Shown here: positions 6,547-13,675 of the stretch, one piece after another | Layout of the letters: every line of letters begins with the position of its first letter | How positions within the stretch are numbered: position 1 is the stretch's first letter | Source: Lachnospiraceae bacterium UBA938 | Lineage (GTDB): Bacteria; Bacillota; Clostridia; Lachnospirales; Lachnospiraceae | Reading direction: 5' to 3' | Assembly: GCA_002293475.1 (NCBI GenBank) | Contig: DBDG01000030.1 | Span: forward strand, 1-14,872 | DNA: 14,872 bases | Made by a program: the position numbers and the translations under genes | The notes under the pieces: generated by a model | Databases searched by the model: none | Told to the model about the DNA's origin: nothing | The model's input: only the letters and a program-made list of their open reading frames with translations

Positions 6547-7452
6547 TCCGATTAGCTCGCTGATCTGTTTTACTCCATACCTTTCCATATATGCTTCCAT
6601 CCCAATAATGATTTCTTCGGTAAGATACGGATTCACAAAATTCATCGCCCCCGCGGCAACGGCTGTCGCGCCCGCCAGCATAAATTCAATGGCGTCATCA
6701 GCGCCGGCGATGCCGCCCATGCCGATCACCGGTATCTTTACCGCCCGGGAAGCCTGATAGACCATCCGCACGGCCACCGGCTTGATGGCAGGACCGGAAA
6801 GCCCGCCGGTCCTATTGGCAAGGGAAAAACTGCGCCGGTGGATGTCGATCTGCATCCCGGTCAGGGTATTGATCAGGGACAGGGCATCGGCGCCGCCGGC
6901 TTCCGCGGCTCTGGCCATCTCAGCTATATCTGTCACATTGGGGCTGAGTTTCATAATAATAGGCTGGGCAGCCTTTCCCTTGATCTGACGGGTAATGTCA
7001 AACAGGGAATCGGCTTTCTGGCCGAAGGCTATCGCCCCTTCTTTGACATTGGGGCAGGAAACATTAATTTCCAGCATATCTACGCCGCTGTCACTTAATT
7101 TTTCCACCGTTTCCAGATAATCTCTGACGGTTTTCCCGCAGACATTTACGATGATCCGGGTGTCATACTGTTTTAAGAAGGGGATATCTCGCTCCTTGAA
7201 CACGTCGATGCCGGGATTCTGCAGGCCGATGGCATTGAGCATGCCGCCGTAAGTTTCAGCCAGCCTAGGGGTGGGATTGCCGGGCCACGGGACATTGGCG
7301 ACACCTTTGGTGATCACAGCGCCGAGTTGATTCAGATCTACGAACTCCCCATATTCCATCCCGGAGCCAAAAGTCCCGGATGCTGTCATAACCGGATTTT
7401 TGAATGATATCCCAGCTATGTTTACCGATAAGTCTTTTGTATATCCACTCAT
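6532..7452 (-). CDS. pyrD: Dihydroorotate dehydrogenase B (NAD+), catalytic subunit
   Basis: This FMN-containing subunit oxidises dihydroorotate to orotate in pyrimidine synthesis. Together with PyrK it forms the type 1B enzyme, which passes electrons to NAD+. Motifs seen are NPVMTASGTFGSG (residues 19-31), NAIGLQNPG (73-81), the catalytic cysteine in INVSCPN (Cys133, typical of class 1 enzymes) and the C-terminal FMN-phosphate segment PVIGMGGIAGADDAIEF followed by GATAVAAG. The length of 306 residues is normal. Its ATG overlaps the pyrK stop codon as ATGA, and GGAGAGGTGG precedes it inside pyrK, so the two are translationally coupled. The pyrK neighbour excludes a quinone-linked class 2 enzyme. 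Confidence 0.97.
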   Translation of the reverse strand: MSGYTKDLSVNIAGISFKNPVMTASGTFGSGMEYGEFVDLNQLGAVITKGVANVPWPGNPTPRLAETYGGMLNAIGLQNPGIDVFKERDIPFLKQYDTRIIVNVCGKTVRDYLETVEKLSDSGVDMLEINVSCPNVKEGAIAFGQKADSLFDITRQIKGKAAQPIIMKLSPNVTDIAEMARAAEAGGADALSLINTLTGMQIDIHRRSFSLANRTGGLSGPAIKPVAVRMVYQASRAVKIPVIGMGGIAGADDAIEFMLAGATAVAAGAMNFVNPYLTEEIIIGMEAYMERYGVKQISELIGAVQE

Positions 7453-8240
7453 ATATCCACCTCTCCAGCTTCAAATACCGGCCCTTCCGTACATATCCGG
7501 GCATTTCTTACATGGGAATGTGGATCGGTCTCTTTGGTCTGGCAGACACAGCCAAGGCAGGCGCCGACCCCGCAGGCCATATGTTCTTCCAGAGACAGGA
7601 ATGCTTTGACGTTATGATCCTCCGCATAGACTTTTATCGCCCTGAGCATCGGCAGGGGGCCGCAGGCCATAAGGACTTCGGGGAATAAGCCGCTGCCGGC
7701 CAAGGCGTCCATGACATTGCCAGCCGTGCCGGCACTGCCGTCCTCAGTAGCAATATGAACGGTTCCGTACCGCTCCAGCTCATCTTGCAGAAAAAGCCGG
7801 CGGTCACGGTATCCGAGGAAAATATGAGCATCTGTCTTATACTTCCGGGCACGGATTTCCTTGGCAAGCTCCAGCAAAGGCGGAATACCTATACCGCCGC
7901 CCAAAAGAAATACCTGTTTCCCTTCCGCTTCTTCTAGCGGGAAGCCGTTGCCTAGGATACCCAACAGCGCAACTTCCCGGCCGGGCTTATAAGAAGCAAA
8001 TTCAGCCGTACCCTTTCCTGCTATCCGGTAAATGAGGCGGAGACAGCCGGCTTCTTTATCAACTTCACAGACACTGATCGGACGGGGCAGCAAGGTGGTG
8101 CCACTCTTCGGGTATAGGCCTACGAACTGGCCGGCAGACGCATGCTGGGCTAGTTCTGTTTCAATACGGAGATCAAATATTGCCGGGGCAATCTCATGTT
8201 GACTGATGACCCGGCCGCGGGTTTTTTGTTTTGCTGGCAT
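7449..8240 (-). CDS. pyrK: Dihydroorotate dehydrogenase B, electron-transfer subunit
   Basis: PyrK carries FAD and a [2Fe-2S] cluster and shuttles electrons from the PyrD FMN to NAD+. The sequence shows the FAD-binding segment RPISVCEVD (residues 53-61) and IYRIAGKGT (70-78), and the nucleotide-binding loop FLLGGGIGIPPLLELA (111-126). CGPLPML is at 193-199. The cluster ligands are Cys223, Cys228, Cys231 and Cys250 in the C-x4-C-x2-C...C pattern. The length of 263 residues is typical. AAAGGAA lies six bases before the ATG. It follows pyrC by 113 bp and overlaps pyrD by 4 bp. Confidence 0.96.
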   Translation of the reverse strand: MPAKQKTRGRVISQHEIAPAIFDLRIETELAQHASAGQFVGLYPKSGTTLLPRPISVCEVDKEAGCLRLIYRIAGKGTAEFASYKPGREVALLGILGNGFPLEEAEGKQVFLLGGGIGIPPLLELAKEIRARKYKTDAHIFLGYRDRRLFLQDELERYGTVHIATEDGSAGTAGNVMDALAGSGLFPEVLMACGPLPMLRAIKVYAEDHNVKAFLSLEEHMACGVGACLGCVCQTKETDPHSHVRNARICTEGPVFEAGEVDI

Positions 8241-8327
8241 TACTAATTCCTTTTCTTATTTAATTTTCGTATATTTCTTTTTTATTCTTGTGTTGATGAT
8301 TGGCTTTATTAAGAAGATTATTGCATC

Positions 8328-8345
8328 AGTTCAGTCGGTAGAACA
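8328..8345 (+). other. tRNA D-arm-like fragment
   Basis: AGTTCAGTCGGTAGAACA matches the conserved tRNA D-arm block (positions 9-26), with a fully paired GTTC/GAAC stem and the invariant A14, G18G19 and A21. Nothing downstream pairs as an anticodon stem, because the plus strand runs straight into the 3' end of pyrC, and the upstream bases do not make an acceptor stem partner. It is at most a remnant, not a working tRNA. It lies in the pyrC-pyrK spacer. Confidence 0.35.
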
Positions 8346-8353
8346 CTAAACAA

Positions 8354-9646
8354 TTATGATTGGTCTTCATAAACGATCCTGCCGTTACATATCGTAGCGT
8401 AGACCAGCCCAGGCAGCTGCTCCCCTAAGAAAGGACTGTTATCAGACTTGGAGATAAAACTTTCGGCCTTCCACGTCCGTTCAGGATAGAACAAGACCAG
8501 ATCGGCTTTTTTACCTGCGGCAAGTTCTCCGGCAGGCAACTTATATAGTCTGGCCGGCGCGGCGCTCATCCGCTCTATCAGTTCGATCAACGTCAGATAG
8601 CCTTTTCCCACCAGTTCACGGATGCCAAGGGACAGAGCGGTCTCCAGACCGATAATGCCACTGGGGGCTTCTTGAATGTTCTTTTCCTTGTCCGCCTTGC
8701 TGTGAGGGGCGTGATCGGTTGCAATAATATCAATTGTACCGTCCTGCAGTCCCTTTATGATCGCCAATCTGTCCGCTTCCGTCCGCAGCGGCGGGTTCAT
8801 CTTGGCCAAGGTACCTTTTGATTTAACCGCTTCTTCTGTCAAGGTAAAATGATGCGGTGTCGCTTCGGCATGAATATTACTTATCGTTTTCTTAGCCTGC
8901 CGGATCAGCTCTACCGCTTCTTTGGTGCTGATATGCTGTATCACTGTAACAGCGCCTGTCTCGGCCGCCAGAGCAAGATCCCGGCGTACCATTTCTATCT
9001 CTGCCTGCCGCGGAGAGCCCTCAATGCCCAGAAACTCCGAAGCGGAACCGTCATTGATGCCGTTATTCCGGATAAAGGCAGGATCCTCTTCATGAAAACT
9101 GATTGGTCTGTCCGATATCCGAGCCTGTTCCATAGCTTTGCGCACTATATCTGCTCTTAACAAAGGAACTCCGTCATCCGTAAAGCCGACCGCGCCGGCC
9201 TTTGCCAGCGTTTTCATATCTGTCAGTTCATTTCCCCGCATGCCCATCGTCACGTTGGCACAGCTGACAATATGGATATCCGTCTGACGGCCTTTTTCCA
9301 AGACATATTTAAGCGTTGCCGCACTATCCACCGGCGGAGCAGTGTTGGCCATCAGCACTACGGTCGTAAAGCCGCCCTTGGCCGCCGCTTTGGCACCGGT
9401 AATAATATCTTCTTTATAAGTAAAGCCCGGATCACGGAAATGTGCATGGGTATCTACCAGACCCGGAGCAACGACCATGCCCTCGGCATCAATAATATGG
9501 ATACCGCTAGTATCCGAAAATGCATTATGCCTATTGTCACCCGGTATGCTTATCGCCTTAATAATATCTCCCTCGATCAGCACATCGGCTTTCCTGTCCG
9601 TTCCGTCTGCGGGATTTAGCACTCTGCCGTTCTTTATTATGATCAC
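8354..9646 (-). CDS. pyrC: Dihydroorotase
   Basis: PyrC is the zinc amidohydrolase that closes carbamoyl-aspartate to dihydroorotate, directly before the PyrDK step. The sequence shows an N-terminal amidohydrolase beta-sandwich (IIIKNGRVLNPADG), the metal-binding DTHAHFRDPG (His67 and His69), ANTAPPVD, QHISTKEAVELI and the C-terminal IATDHAPHS motif with the catalytic Asp. The length of 430 residues fits the long Gram-positive type. The start is a GTG at 9646 with AGGAGG nine bases ahead; no ATG is available nearby. It heads a pyrC-pyrK-pyrD group; pyrB, pyrE, pyrF and a PyrR-type leader are not seen in this window. Confidence 0.95.
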   Translation of the reverse strand: MIIIKNGRVLNPADGTDRKADVLIEGDIIKAISIPGDNRHNAFSDTSGIHIIDAEGMVVAPGLVDTHAHFRDPGFTYKEDIITGAKAAAKGGFTTVVLMANTAPPVDSAATLKYVLEKGRQTDIHIVSCANVTMGMRGNELTDMKTLAKAGAVGFTDDGVPLLRADIVRKAMEQARISDRPISFHEEDPAFIRNNGINDGSASEFLGIEGSPRQAEIEMVRRDLALAAETGAVTVIQHISTKEAVELIRQAKKTISNIHAEATPHHFTLTEEAVKSKGTLAKMNPPLRTEADRLAIIKGLQDGTIDIIATDHAPHSKADKEKNIQEAPSGIIGLETALSLGIRELVGKGYLTLIELIERMSAAPARLYKLPAGELAAGKKADLVLFYPERTWKAESFISKSDNSPFLGEQLPGLVYATICNGRIVYEDQS

Positions 9647-9672
9647 TGAACCTAGCCTCCTGATTTTTATAG

Positions 9673-9726
9673 TGTATCATACATGCCGCTGCTTGGGTAG
9701 TATTTTTATAATAATGACGCTGTCAC
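9673..9726 (-). promoter_or_regulatory. Possible pyrC promoter and leader palindrome
   Basis: On the minus strand GTGACA (9726-9721) is a good -35 hexamer, and AATACT follows after 16 bp as a weak -10. An 11-bp palindrome, TGTATGATACA (9683-9673), lies between it and the pyrC Shine-Dalgarno. The promoter is weakly supported, and other -10 choices such as TATGAT exist. Confidence 0.3.
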
Positions 9727-9742
9727 CTTTATATGATATAAT
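9714..9742 (+). promoter_or_regulatory. Sigma-A promoter of the ClbS/DfsB-like gene
   Basis: ATGACG (9714-9719) is followed after 17 bp by a consensus TATAAT (9737-9742) with the extended TG at 9734-9735. It lies 68 bp before the start codon and back to back with the possible pyrC promoter. Confidence 0.6.
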
Positions 9743-9810
9743 GAAGTAAAGTATTTGAGTGGCAGTACTTATGTAACAACAATCCACATCGAAAACAGGA
9801 GGTAAAAAGG

Positions 9811-10347
9811 ATGCCCAGAGCAACAACAAAATCTGATTTAATTAAATTGTCAAATGAACAGTTTGAAAAGTTGTGGCAGCTTATTGATTCCATGTCAGAT
9901 AATGAGCAAAAAGCCGCCTTCCGCTTTGAAGAACTCAAGCAGAAAGAAGCACATTGGAAGCGTGATAAAAATTTACGTGATGTTCTTGTCCATCTCTATG
10001 AATGGCATCAGTTGTTAATAAACTGGGTTACATCCAACCAAAACGGTGAAAATAAGCCGTTTCTGCCCAGCCCTTATAACTGGAAAACCTATGGTGACAT
10101 GAACGTCATGTTTTGGGAAAAGCATCAGTCTACAGCTCTTGACGATTCTAAAACAATGCTTTTAGATAGCCACAAAAAGGTGATGTCCTTGATCGACTCT
10201 TTTACAGATGATGAATTATTTAGTAAGGGCATATATTCTTGGACAGGCAGTTCAACTATCGGCAGTTATTGTACTTCAGCAACAGCAAGCCATTATGATT
10301 GGGCCATAAAAAAAATCAAAGTACATAAGAAAACATGCATGCAGTAA
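9811..10347 (+). CDS. ClbS/DfsB family four-helix bundle protein
   Basis: This encodes 178 residues, the usual size for the DUF1706 (ClbS/DfsB) family of DinB-like helical bundles. Recognisable features are the N-terminal KSDLIKLSNEQFEKLWQLID, the helix LRDVLVHLYEWHQLLINWV (about 55-73), the FLPSPYNWKTYGDMNVMFWEKH segment and the C-terminal TSATASHYDWAIKKIK. In E. coli ClbS protects the producer from colibactin, but most family members lie outside such clusters and have unknown substrates. No toxin or biosynthetic genes are near. AGGAGGT precedes the ATG by seven bases. Codons are visibly richer in A/T than those of the flanking pyr and ribosomal genes, suggesting acquisition. It has its own promoter and stands alone. 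Confidence 0.88.
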   Translation: MPRATTKSDLIKLSNEQFEKLWQLIDSMSDNEQKAAFRFEELKQKEAHWKRDKNLRDVLVHLYEWHQLLINWVTSNQNGENKPFLPSPYNWKTYGDMNVMFWEKHQSTALDDSKTMLLDSHKKVMSLIDSFTDDELFSKGIYSWTGSSTIGSYCTSATASHYDWAIKKIKVHKKTCMQ

Positions 10348-10354
10348 TTATTAA

Positions 10355-10382
10355 AATCCGGAGAACACATGTCCTCCGGATT
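10355..10382. terminator. Bidirectional terminator between ClbS-like gene and rplQ
   Basis: A 9-bp stem AATCCGGAG (10355-10363) / CTCCGGATT (10374-10382) has a 10-nt loop. On the minus strand it is followed by TTAATAATTA, so it reads best as the terminator of the ribosomal operon, 65 bp after the rplQ stop. It can also stop plus-strand transcripts of the ClbS-like gene, though that side has no clear U-run. Confidence 0.75.
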
Positions 10383-10447
10383 ATCCGCATATATATACTT
10401 CCTATAAAGACGCTGATACTGGCTGTTGACAACTGTCTAGCTGTACC

Positions 10448-10984
10448 TTACACCAATTCTAATACTACTTCCATAGCGGCATCGCCCTTGCGGGGACCGA
10501 TCTTAATGATCCTTGTATAGCCGCCGTTGCGGTTAGCGTATTTAACGCCGTACTCGTCAAACATCTTGGCAACCATATCCACTTGTTTGGTATTGCGCTT
10601 TTTGCCGGCGTTTTCTTTCGGAACTTCCTTAATCGGATACAGCACCTTTAACATCTGGCGCCTTGCATGCAGTCGGCTGGGAAGATCCTTCTTGATTTCT
10701 TTTTCCACGGTATCGTACTTCGTCGTCTTCTTGCCGTCCACCAGATCTTTGATCCGTTTGCCGTTCTTATCCTTCACAGGAACTTTGGCAGTTACTTTTA
10801 CCATTTCAAAATTATCTTTTTCTTTAACTGCCATAGCAATCAAGCCTTCGGCAATCTTCCTGACTTCTTTGGCTTTTGCTTCCGTAGTGATAATCTTGCC
10901 GTGATATAGAAGTCCGGTCACTTGATTTCTTAATAATGCTTTTCTCTGGGAGGATGTCCTTCCCAGTTTTCTATATTTTGCCAT
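10448..10984 (-). CDS. rplQ: 50S ribosomal protein L17, with internal insertion
   Basis: L17 is a large-subunit protein near the peptide exit tunnel. The sequence begins KLGRTSSQRKALLRNQ (residues 6-21), followed by TTEAKAKEVRK, SRLHARRQML (103-112) and the C-terminal NRNGGYTRIIKIGPRKGDAA (151-170). It is 178 residues long against roughly 115-130 in most bacteria. The difference is mainly an insertion at about residues 55-102 (KVTAKVPVKDKNGKRIKDL and following), a form I associate with Lachnospiraceae. I start at the ATG at 10984, with GAGAGGAG six bases ahead; an in-frame ATG at 11020 adds twelve residues unlike any L17 and lacks a good RBS. It is the last gene of the operon and follows rpoA after 171 bp. 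Confidence 0.97.
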   Translation of the reverse strand: MAKYRKLGRTSSQRKALLRNQVTGLLYHGKIITTEAKAKEVRKIAEGLIAMAVKEKDNFEMVKVTAKVPVKDKNGKRIKDLVDGKKTTKYDTVEKEIKKDLPSRLHARRQMLKVLYPIKEVPKENAGKKRNTKQVDMVAKMFDEYGVKYANRNGGYTRIIKIGPRKGDAAMEVVLELV

Positions 10985-11155
10985 TACAGGCTCCTCTCCG
11001 AAGGTTTTCCCTTCTCTCATTGATGGCTCATCCGGCCACGCCTGCGGACTTACTCGCCGAATGCTGTCTTTTGCCCATTTATGAGCGCATATGTGAGCCT
11101 TTTGGACTTATCACATATGTTTATATACTGGCTGGTGAACAGTAACGCCGTCTGC
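10985..11155 (-). promoter_or_regulatory. 171-bp rplQ leader with a 9-bp hairpin
   Basis: This gap between rpoA and rplQ is long for two adjacent genes of the same operon. It contains a perfect inverted repeat CATATGTGA (11088-11096) / TCACATATG (11111-11119) with a 14-nt loop. A GC-rich stretch with a possible long-range GGCTCA/TGAGCC pairing also lies here. No U-run follows the hairpin and no convincing promoter or coding sequence is seen. Confidence 0.45.
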
Positions 11156-12112
11156 TTACTCGTCGATGGCGTTGAACTGCAGACCCAGCTCTTTTAATTT
11201 AGCCAGTACTTCTTCCAATGACTTGCGGCCCAAGTTACGGACCTTCATCATATCTTCCGAAGTTTTATTGGTCAGTTCCTCAACGGTATTGATTCCGGCT
11301 CTCTTAAGGCAGTTATAAGAACGCACAGACAATTCCAGTTCGTCAATGCTCATCTCAAGCACTTTTTCTTTCTCATCGTCTTCCTTCTCAATCATGACCT
11401 CAGCAGTCTTGGCATTTTCCGATAAATCAATGAAAAGACTTAAGTGTTCGCTGAGCACCTTCGCCGCCAAGCTGACCGCTTCATCAGGAACCAAGGTTCC
11501 ATTGGTGAATACATCCAATGTAAGCTTGTCATAGTCGGTGATCTGGCCGACACGGGTATTTTCCACGGTCACGTTGACCCGCTCTACCGGAGTGTAGATA
11601 GAGTCGATGGCAATCACACCGATCGGCAGCTCATCGCTTTTATTCTTATCGGCACCGACATAACCACGCCCTTTGGTAATCGTCAGCTCAATATACAGCT
11701 TTGCACTTTTACCGCATAATGTTGCTATGACAAGTTCCGGGTTCAAGATTTCAATATCCTGATCCGCCTGGATATCGGCTGCCCGGACTACGCCTTCGCC
11801 TTCATATTCGATGTATGCAGTCTTGGGTTCATTGGTATCGCTGTCGTTTCTTACGGCGACATCTTTTATATTCATGATAATTTCGGTTACATCTTCCTTA
11901 ACGCCTTCAATAGAGCTGAATTCATGAAGAACACCTTCGATTTTCACCTGACTCACTGCTGCGCCGGGCAAGGAAGAAAGCATGATTCTTCTTAAAGAGT
12001 TTCCGAGTGTAATGCCGTAACCCCGTTCTAAAGGTTCTACAACAAATCTGCCAAATCTTTTATCTTCTGAAATCTCCACAACCTCGATATTGGGTCTTTC
12101 AAAATCAAACAC
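11156..12112 (-). CDS. rpoA: DNA-directed RNA polymerase alpha subunit
   Basis: Alpha dimerises to start RNA polymerase assembly, and its C-terminal domain contacts UP elements and activators. The N-terminal domain (about residues 1-230) shows RFGRFVVEPLERGYGITLGN and SLRRIMLSSLPGAAV (39-53), the dimer and assembly region, plus EGVLHEFSSIEGVKEDV. The C-terminal domain (about 250-318) shows LELSVRSYNCLKRAGINTVE and the helix-hairpin-helix KVRNLGRKSLEEV. The length of 318 residues is standard. The start is a GTG at 12112 with AAAGGAGGGT seven bases ahead. It lies 44 bp after rpsD in the usual alpha-operon order. Confidence 0.98.
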   Translation of the reverse strand: MFDFERPNIEVVEISEDKRFGRFVVEPLERGYGITLGNSLRRIMLSSLPGAAVSQVKIEGVLHEFSSIEGVKEDVTEIIMNIKDVAVRNDSDTNEPKTAYIEYEGEGVVRAADIQADQDIEILNPELVIATLCGKSAKLYIELTITKGRGYVGADKNKSDELPIGVIAIDSIYTPVERVNVTVENTRVGQITDYDKLTLDVFTNGTLVPDEAVSLAAKVLSEHLSLFIDLSENAKTAEVMIEKEDDEKEKVLEMSIDELELSVRSYNCLKRAGINTVEELTNKTSEDMMKVRNLGRKSLEEVLAKLKELGLQFNAIDE

Positions 12113-12156
12113 TACAAATACCCTCCTTTACGAACATTCTAAGCAGTATCCAAGGT

Positions 12157-12750
12157 TTATTTGGAATAAAGCTCTACGATAAGCATCTCATTTACAGGCA
12201 CATCAATTGATTCTCTTGCGGGAAGATTTTTGATGGTTCCTCTGAATGCTTCCTGATCTACATCAAGCCAATCAGGAGCGATCCTTCCGCCTGTCGTTTC
12301 GAGGATATCTTTGTATCTCTGTAAGGATCTTGATTTTTCTCGGATCTCAATCACGTCTCCGGGTCTTACCATATAAGATGGAATATTCACCCTTTTCCCA
12401 TTTACTAAGAAATGCTTGTGGCCGACTACTTGCCTGGCTTCCCTTCTGGTTCTGGCAAATCCCATCCGGAAAACGACATTGTCCAGCCTGGTCTCCAGCA
12501 TAACCATCAGATTTTCACCGGTAAGTCCCTTCATGCGGGTAGCTTTCTCGTAGTAATTTCTAAAAGGTTTCTCAAGTACTCCATAGATAAATTTTGCTTT
12601 CTGTTTTTCCCTCAGCTGCAGACCGTATTCACTTACCTTCTTGCCGGCCCTTATATTGGTCCGGTTGGACTTCTTGTCATAACCTAGATAAGCCGGTTCA
12701 AGACCAAGCGCTCTACATCTTTTTAACACGGGAACTCTGTTTACTGCCAT
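12157..12750 (-). CDS. rpsD: 30S ribosomal protein S4
   Basis: S4 is a primary 16S-binding protein that nucleates small-subunit assembly; in several bacteria it also represses its own operon by binding a leader RNA. The sequence has the N-terminal domain MAVNRVPVLKRCRALG, the middle NYYEKATRMKGLTG region, and the S4 RNA-binding domain (about residues 90-150) with LDNVVFRMGFARTRREARQ, VGHKHFLVNGKRVNIPS and VRPGD. Only one cysteine remains near the N-terminus, so this is the zinc-free form. AGGAGG lies upstream of the ATG. Its 127-bp upstream spacer holds an inverted repeat. Confidence 0.97.
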   Translation of the reverse strand: MAVNRVPVLKRCRALGLEPAYLGYDKKSNRTNIRAGKKVSEYGLQLREKQKAKFIYGVLEKPFRNYYEKATRMKGLTGENLMVMLETRLDNVVFRMGFARTRREARQVVGHKHFLVNGKRVNIPSYMVRPGDVIEIREKSRSLQRYKDILETTGGRIAPDWLDVDQEAFRGTIKNLPARESIDVPVNEMLIVELYSK

Positions 12751-12830
12751 CTGTATTCTCCTCCTGCTATTGTTTACAACGCAAATGCGCCTTCTTCCAA
12801 CGATAATTTAAAGCATCTTTTAAATATAAC

Positions 12831-12856
12831 ACTACGTGCGCAATGCGCACTATAGT
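12831..12856 (-). promoter_or_regulatory. Palindromic hairpin in the rpsK-rpsD spacer
   Basis: GTGCGC (12836-12841) and GCGCAC (12845-12850) form a perfect 6-bp stem around a 3-nt loop. Outer ACTA/TAGT arms (12831-12834, 12853-12856) extend it across a small internal loop. A second partial GCGCA/TTTGCG copy lies nearer rpsD at about 12780-12791. On the minus strand the hairpin is followed by GTTATATTTAAAAG, too weak for a clear terminator. It lies in the 127-bp leader of rpsD, so an S4 regulatory site is possible but unproven. Confidence 0.4.
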
Positions 12857-12877
12857 TAGCGGAACAACCTCTTCGCA

Positions 12878-13276
12878 TTAGACTCTGCGTCGCTTAGGCG
12901 GCCGACATCCGTTATGAGGAACGGGAGTAACATCCTTTATCGAGGTCACTTCCAGTCCGCAGGCCTGAAGCGCACGTATTGCTGCTTCACGTCCTGATCC
13001 GGGGCCCTTTACGAATACATCCACGGTCTTTAAACCATGTATAAGTGCTGCTTTCGTAGCTGTTTCAGATGCCATCTGTGCAGCATACGGAGTAGATTTC
13101 CTTGAACCTCTAAAACCAAGACCGCCGGCACTTGCCCAGCTTAAAGCATTTCCCTCTGTGTCTGTCAATGTAACAATAGTATTGTTAAAAGAAGACTGGA
13201 TATGTGCCTGTCCGCGTTCAACGTTTTTCTTGACACGTCTTTTTGTCACTTTTTTAGTCACTTTTTTTACTGCCAT
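12878..13276 (-). CDS. rpsK: 30S ribosomal protein S11
   Basis: S11 forms part of the small-subunit platform next to the mRNA exit. The 132-residue sequence has a lysine-rich N-terminal tail (KKVTKKVTKRRVKKNVERG) and HIQSSFNNTIVTLTD. SWASAGGLGFRGSRKSTPYA, the signature region VFVKGPGSGREAAIRALQ and the C-terminal VTPVPHNGCRPPKRRRV follow. The length is normal. Its RBS is weak (AGGT about nine bases ahead of the ATG). It lies 30 bp after rpsM. Confidence 0.98.
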   Translation of the reverse strand: MAVKKVTKKVTKRRVKKNVERGQAHIQSSFNNTIVTLTDTEGNALSWASAGGLGFRGSRKSTPYAAQMASETATKAALIHGLKTVDVFVKGPGSGREAAIRALQACGLEVTSIKDVTPVPHNGCRPPKRRRV

Positions 13277-13306
13277 TTTAAACTAACCTACTTTCTTTAC
13301 GTCTTA

Positions 13307-13675
13307 TTATTTCTTCTTATTGGCAACTGTTCTCTTCGGACCTTTTCTGGTCCTGGCATTGTTTTTGGTATTCTGTCCGCGCACGGGAAGTCCTCTTCTA
13401 TGACGGATTCCCCGGTAACATCCGATTTCCTGAAGTCTCTTGATATTCAGCGCAATCTCCCTGCGGAGATCGCCTTCTACCATGTAAGACTTGTCAATAA
13501 TCTCACTGATTCTTTTTACCTCTTCATCAGTTAATTCTCTGACACGGGTATCGGGATTTACCTTTGCCGTTTCCAGAATCTTGTTGGAACTTACCCTGCC
13601 GATTCCATAGATATAAGTCAAACCTATCTCCACGCGCTTTTCTCTTGGTAAGTCAACTCCTGCAATACGAGCCAT
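13307..13675 (-). CDS. rpsM: 30S ribosomal protein S13
   Basis: S13 sits in the 30S head and contacts the 50S subunit and the P-site tRNA. The 122-residue sequence shows MARIAGVDLPREKRVEIGLT, YIYGIGRVSS, REIALNIKRLQEIGCYRGIR, HRRGLPVRGQNTKNNARTRK and a basic KRTVANKKK tail. The length is normal. GGAGG lies eight bases before the ATG. It is preceded by a 218-bp leader after rpmJ. Confidence 0.98.
   Translation of the reverse strand: MARIAGVDLPREKRVEIGLTYIYGIGRVSSNKILETAKVNPDTRVRELTDEEVKRISEIIDKSYMVEGDLRREIALNIKRLQEIGCYRGIRHRRGLPVRGQNTKNNARTRKGPKRTVANKKK

Noticed and set aside
8320..8400. A complete tRNA gene around the D-arm-like block
   Set aside because: No anticodon stem, T-arm or acceptor pairing can be drawn, and the 3' half would be pyrC coding sequence.
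9272..9619. 115-codon plus-strand open frame opposite pyrC
   Set aside because: pyrC is intact with all motifs on the other strand; no RBS here.
10985..11020. Twelve-residue N-terminal extension of L17 from an upstream ATG
   Set aside because: It has no usable RBS and is unlike any L17 start; the ATG at 10984 has a proper one.
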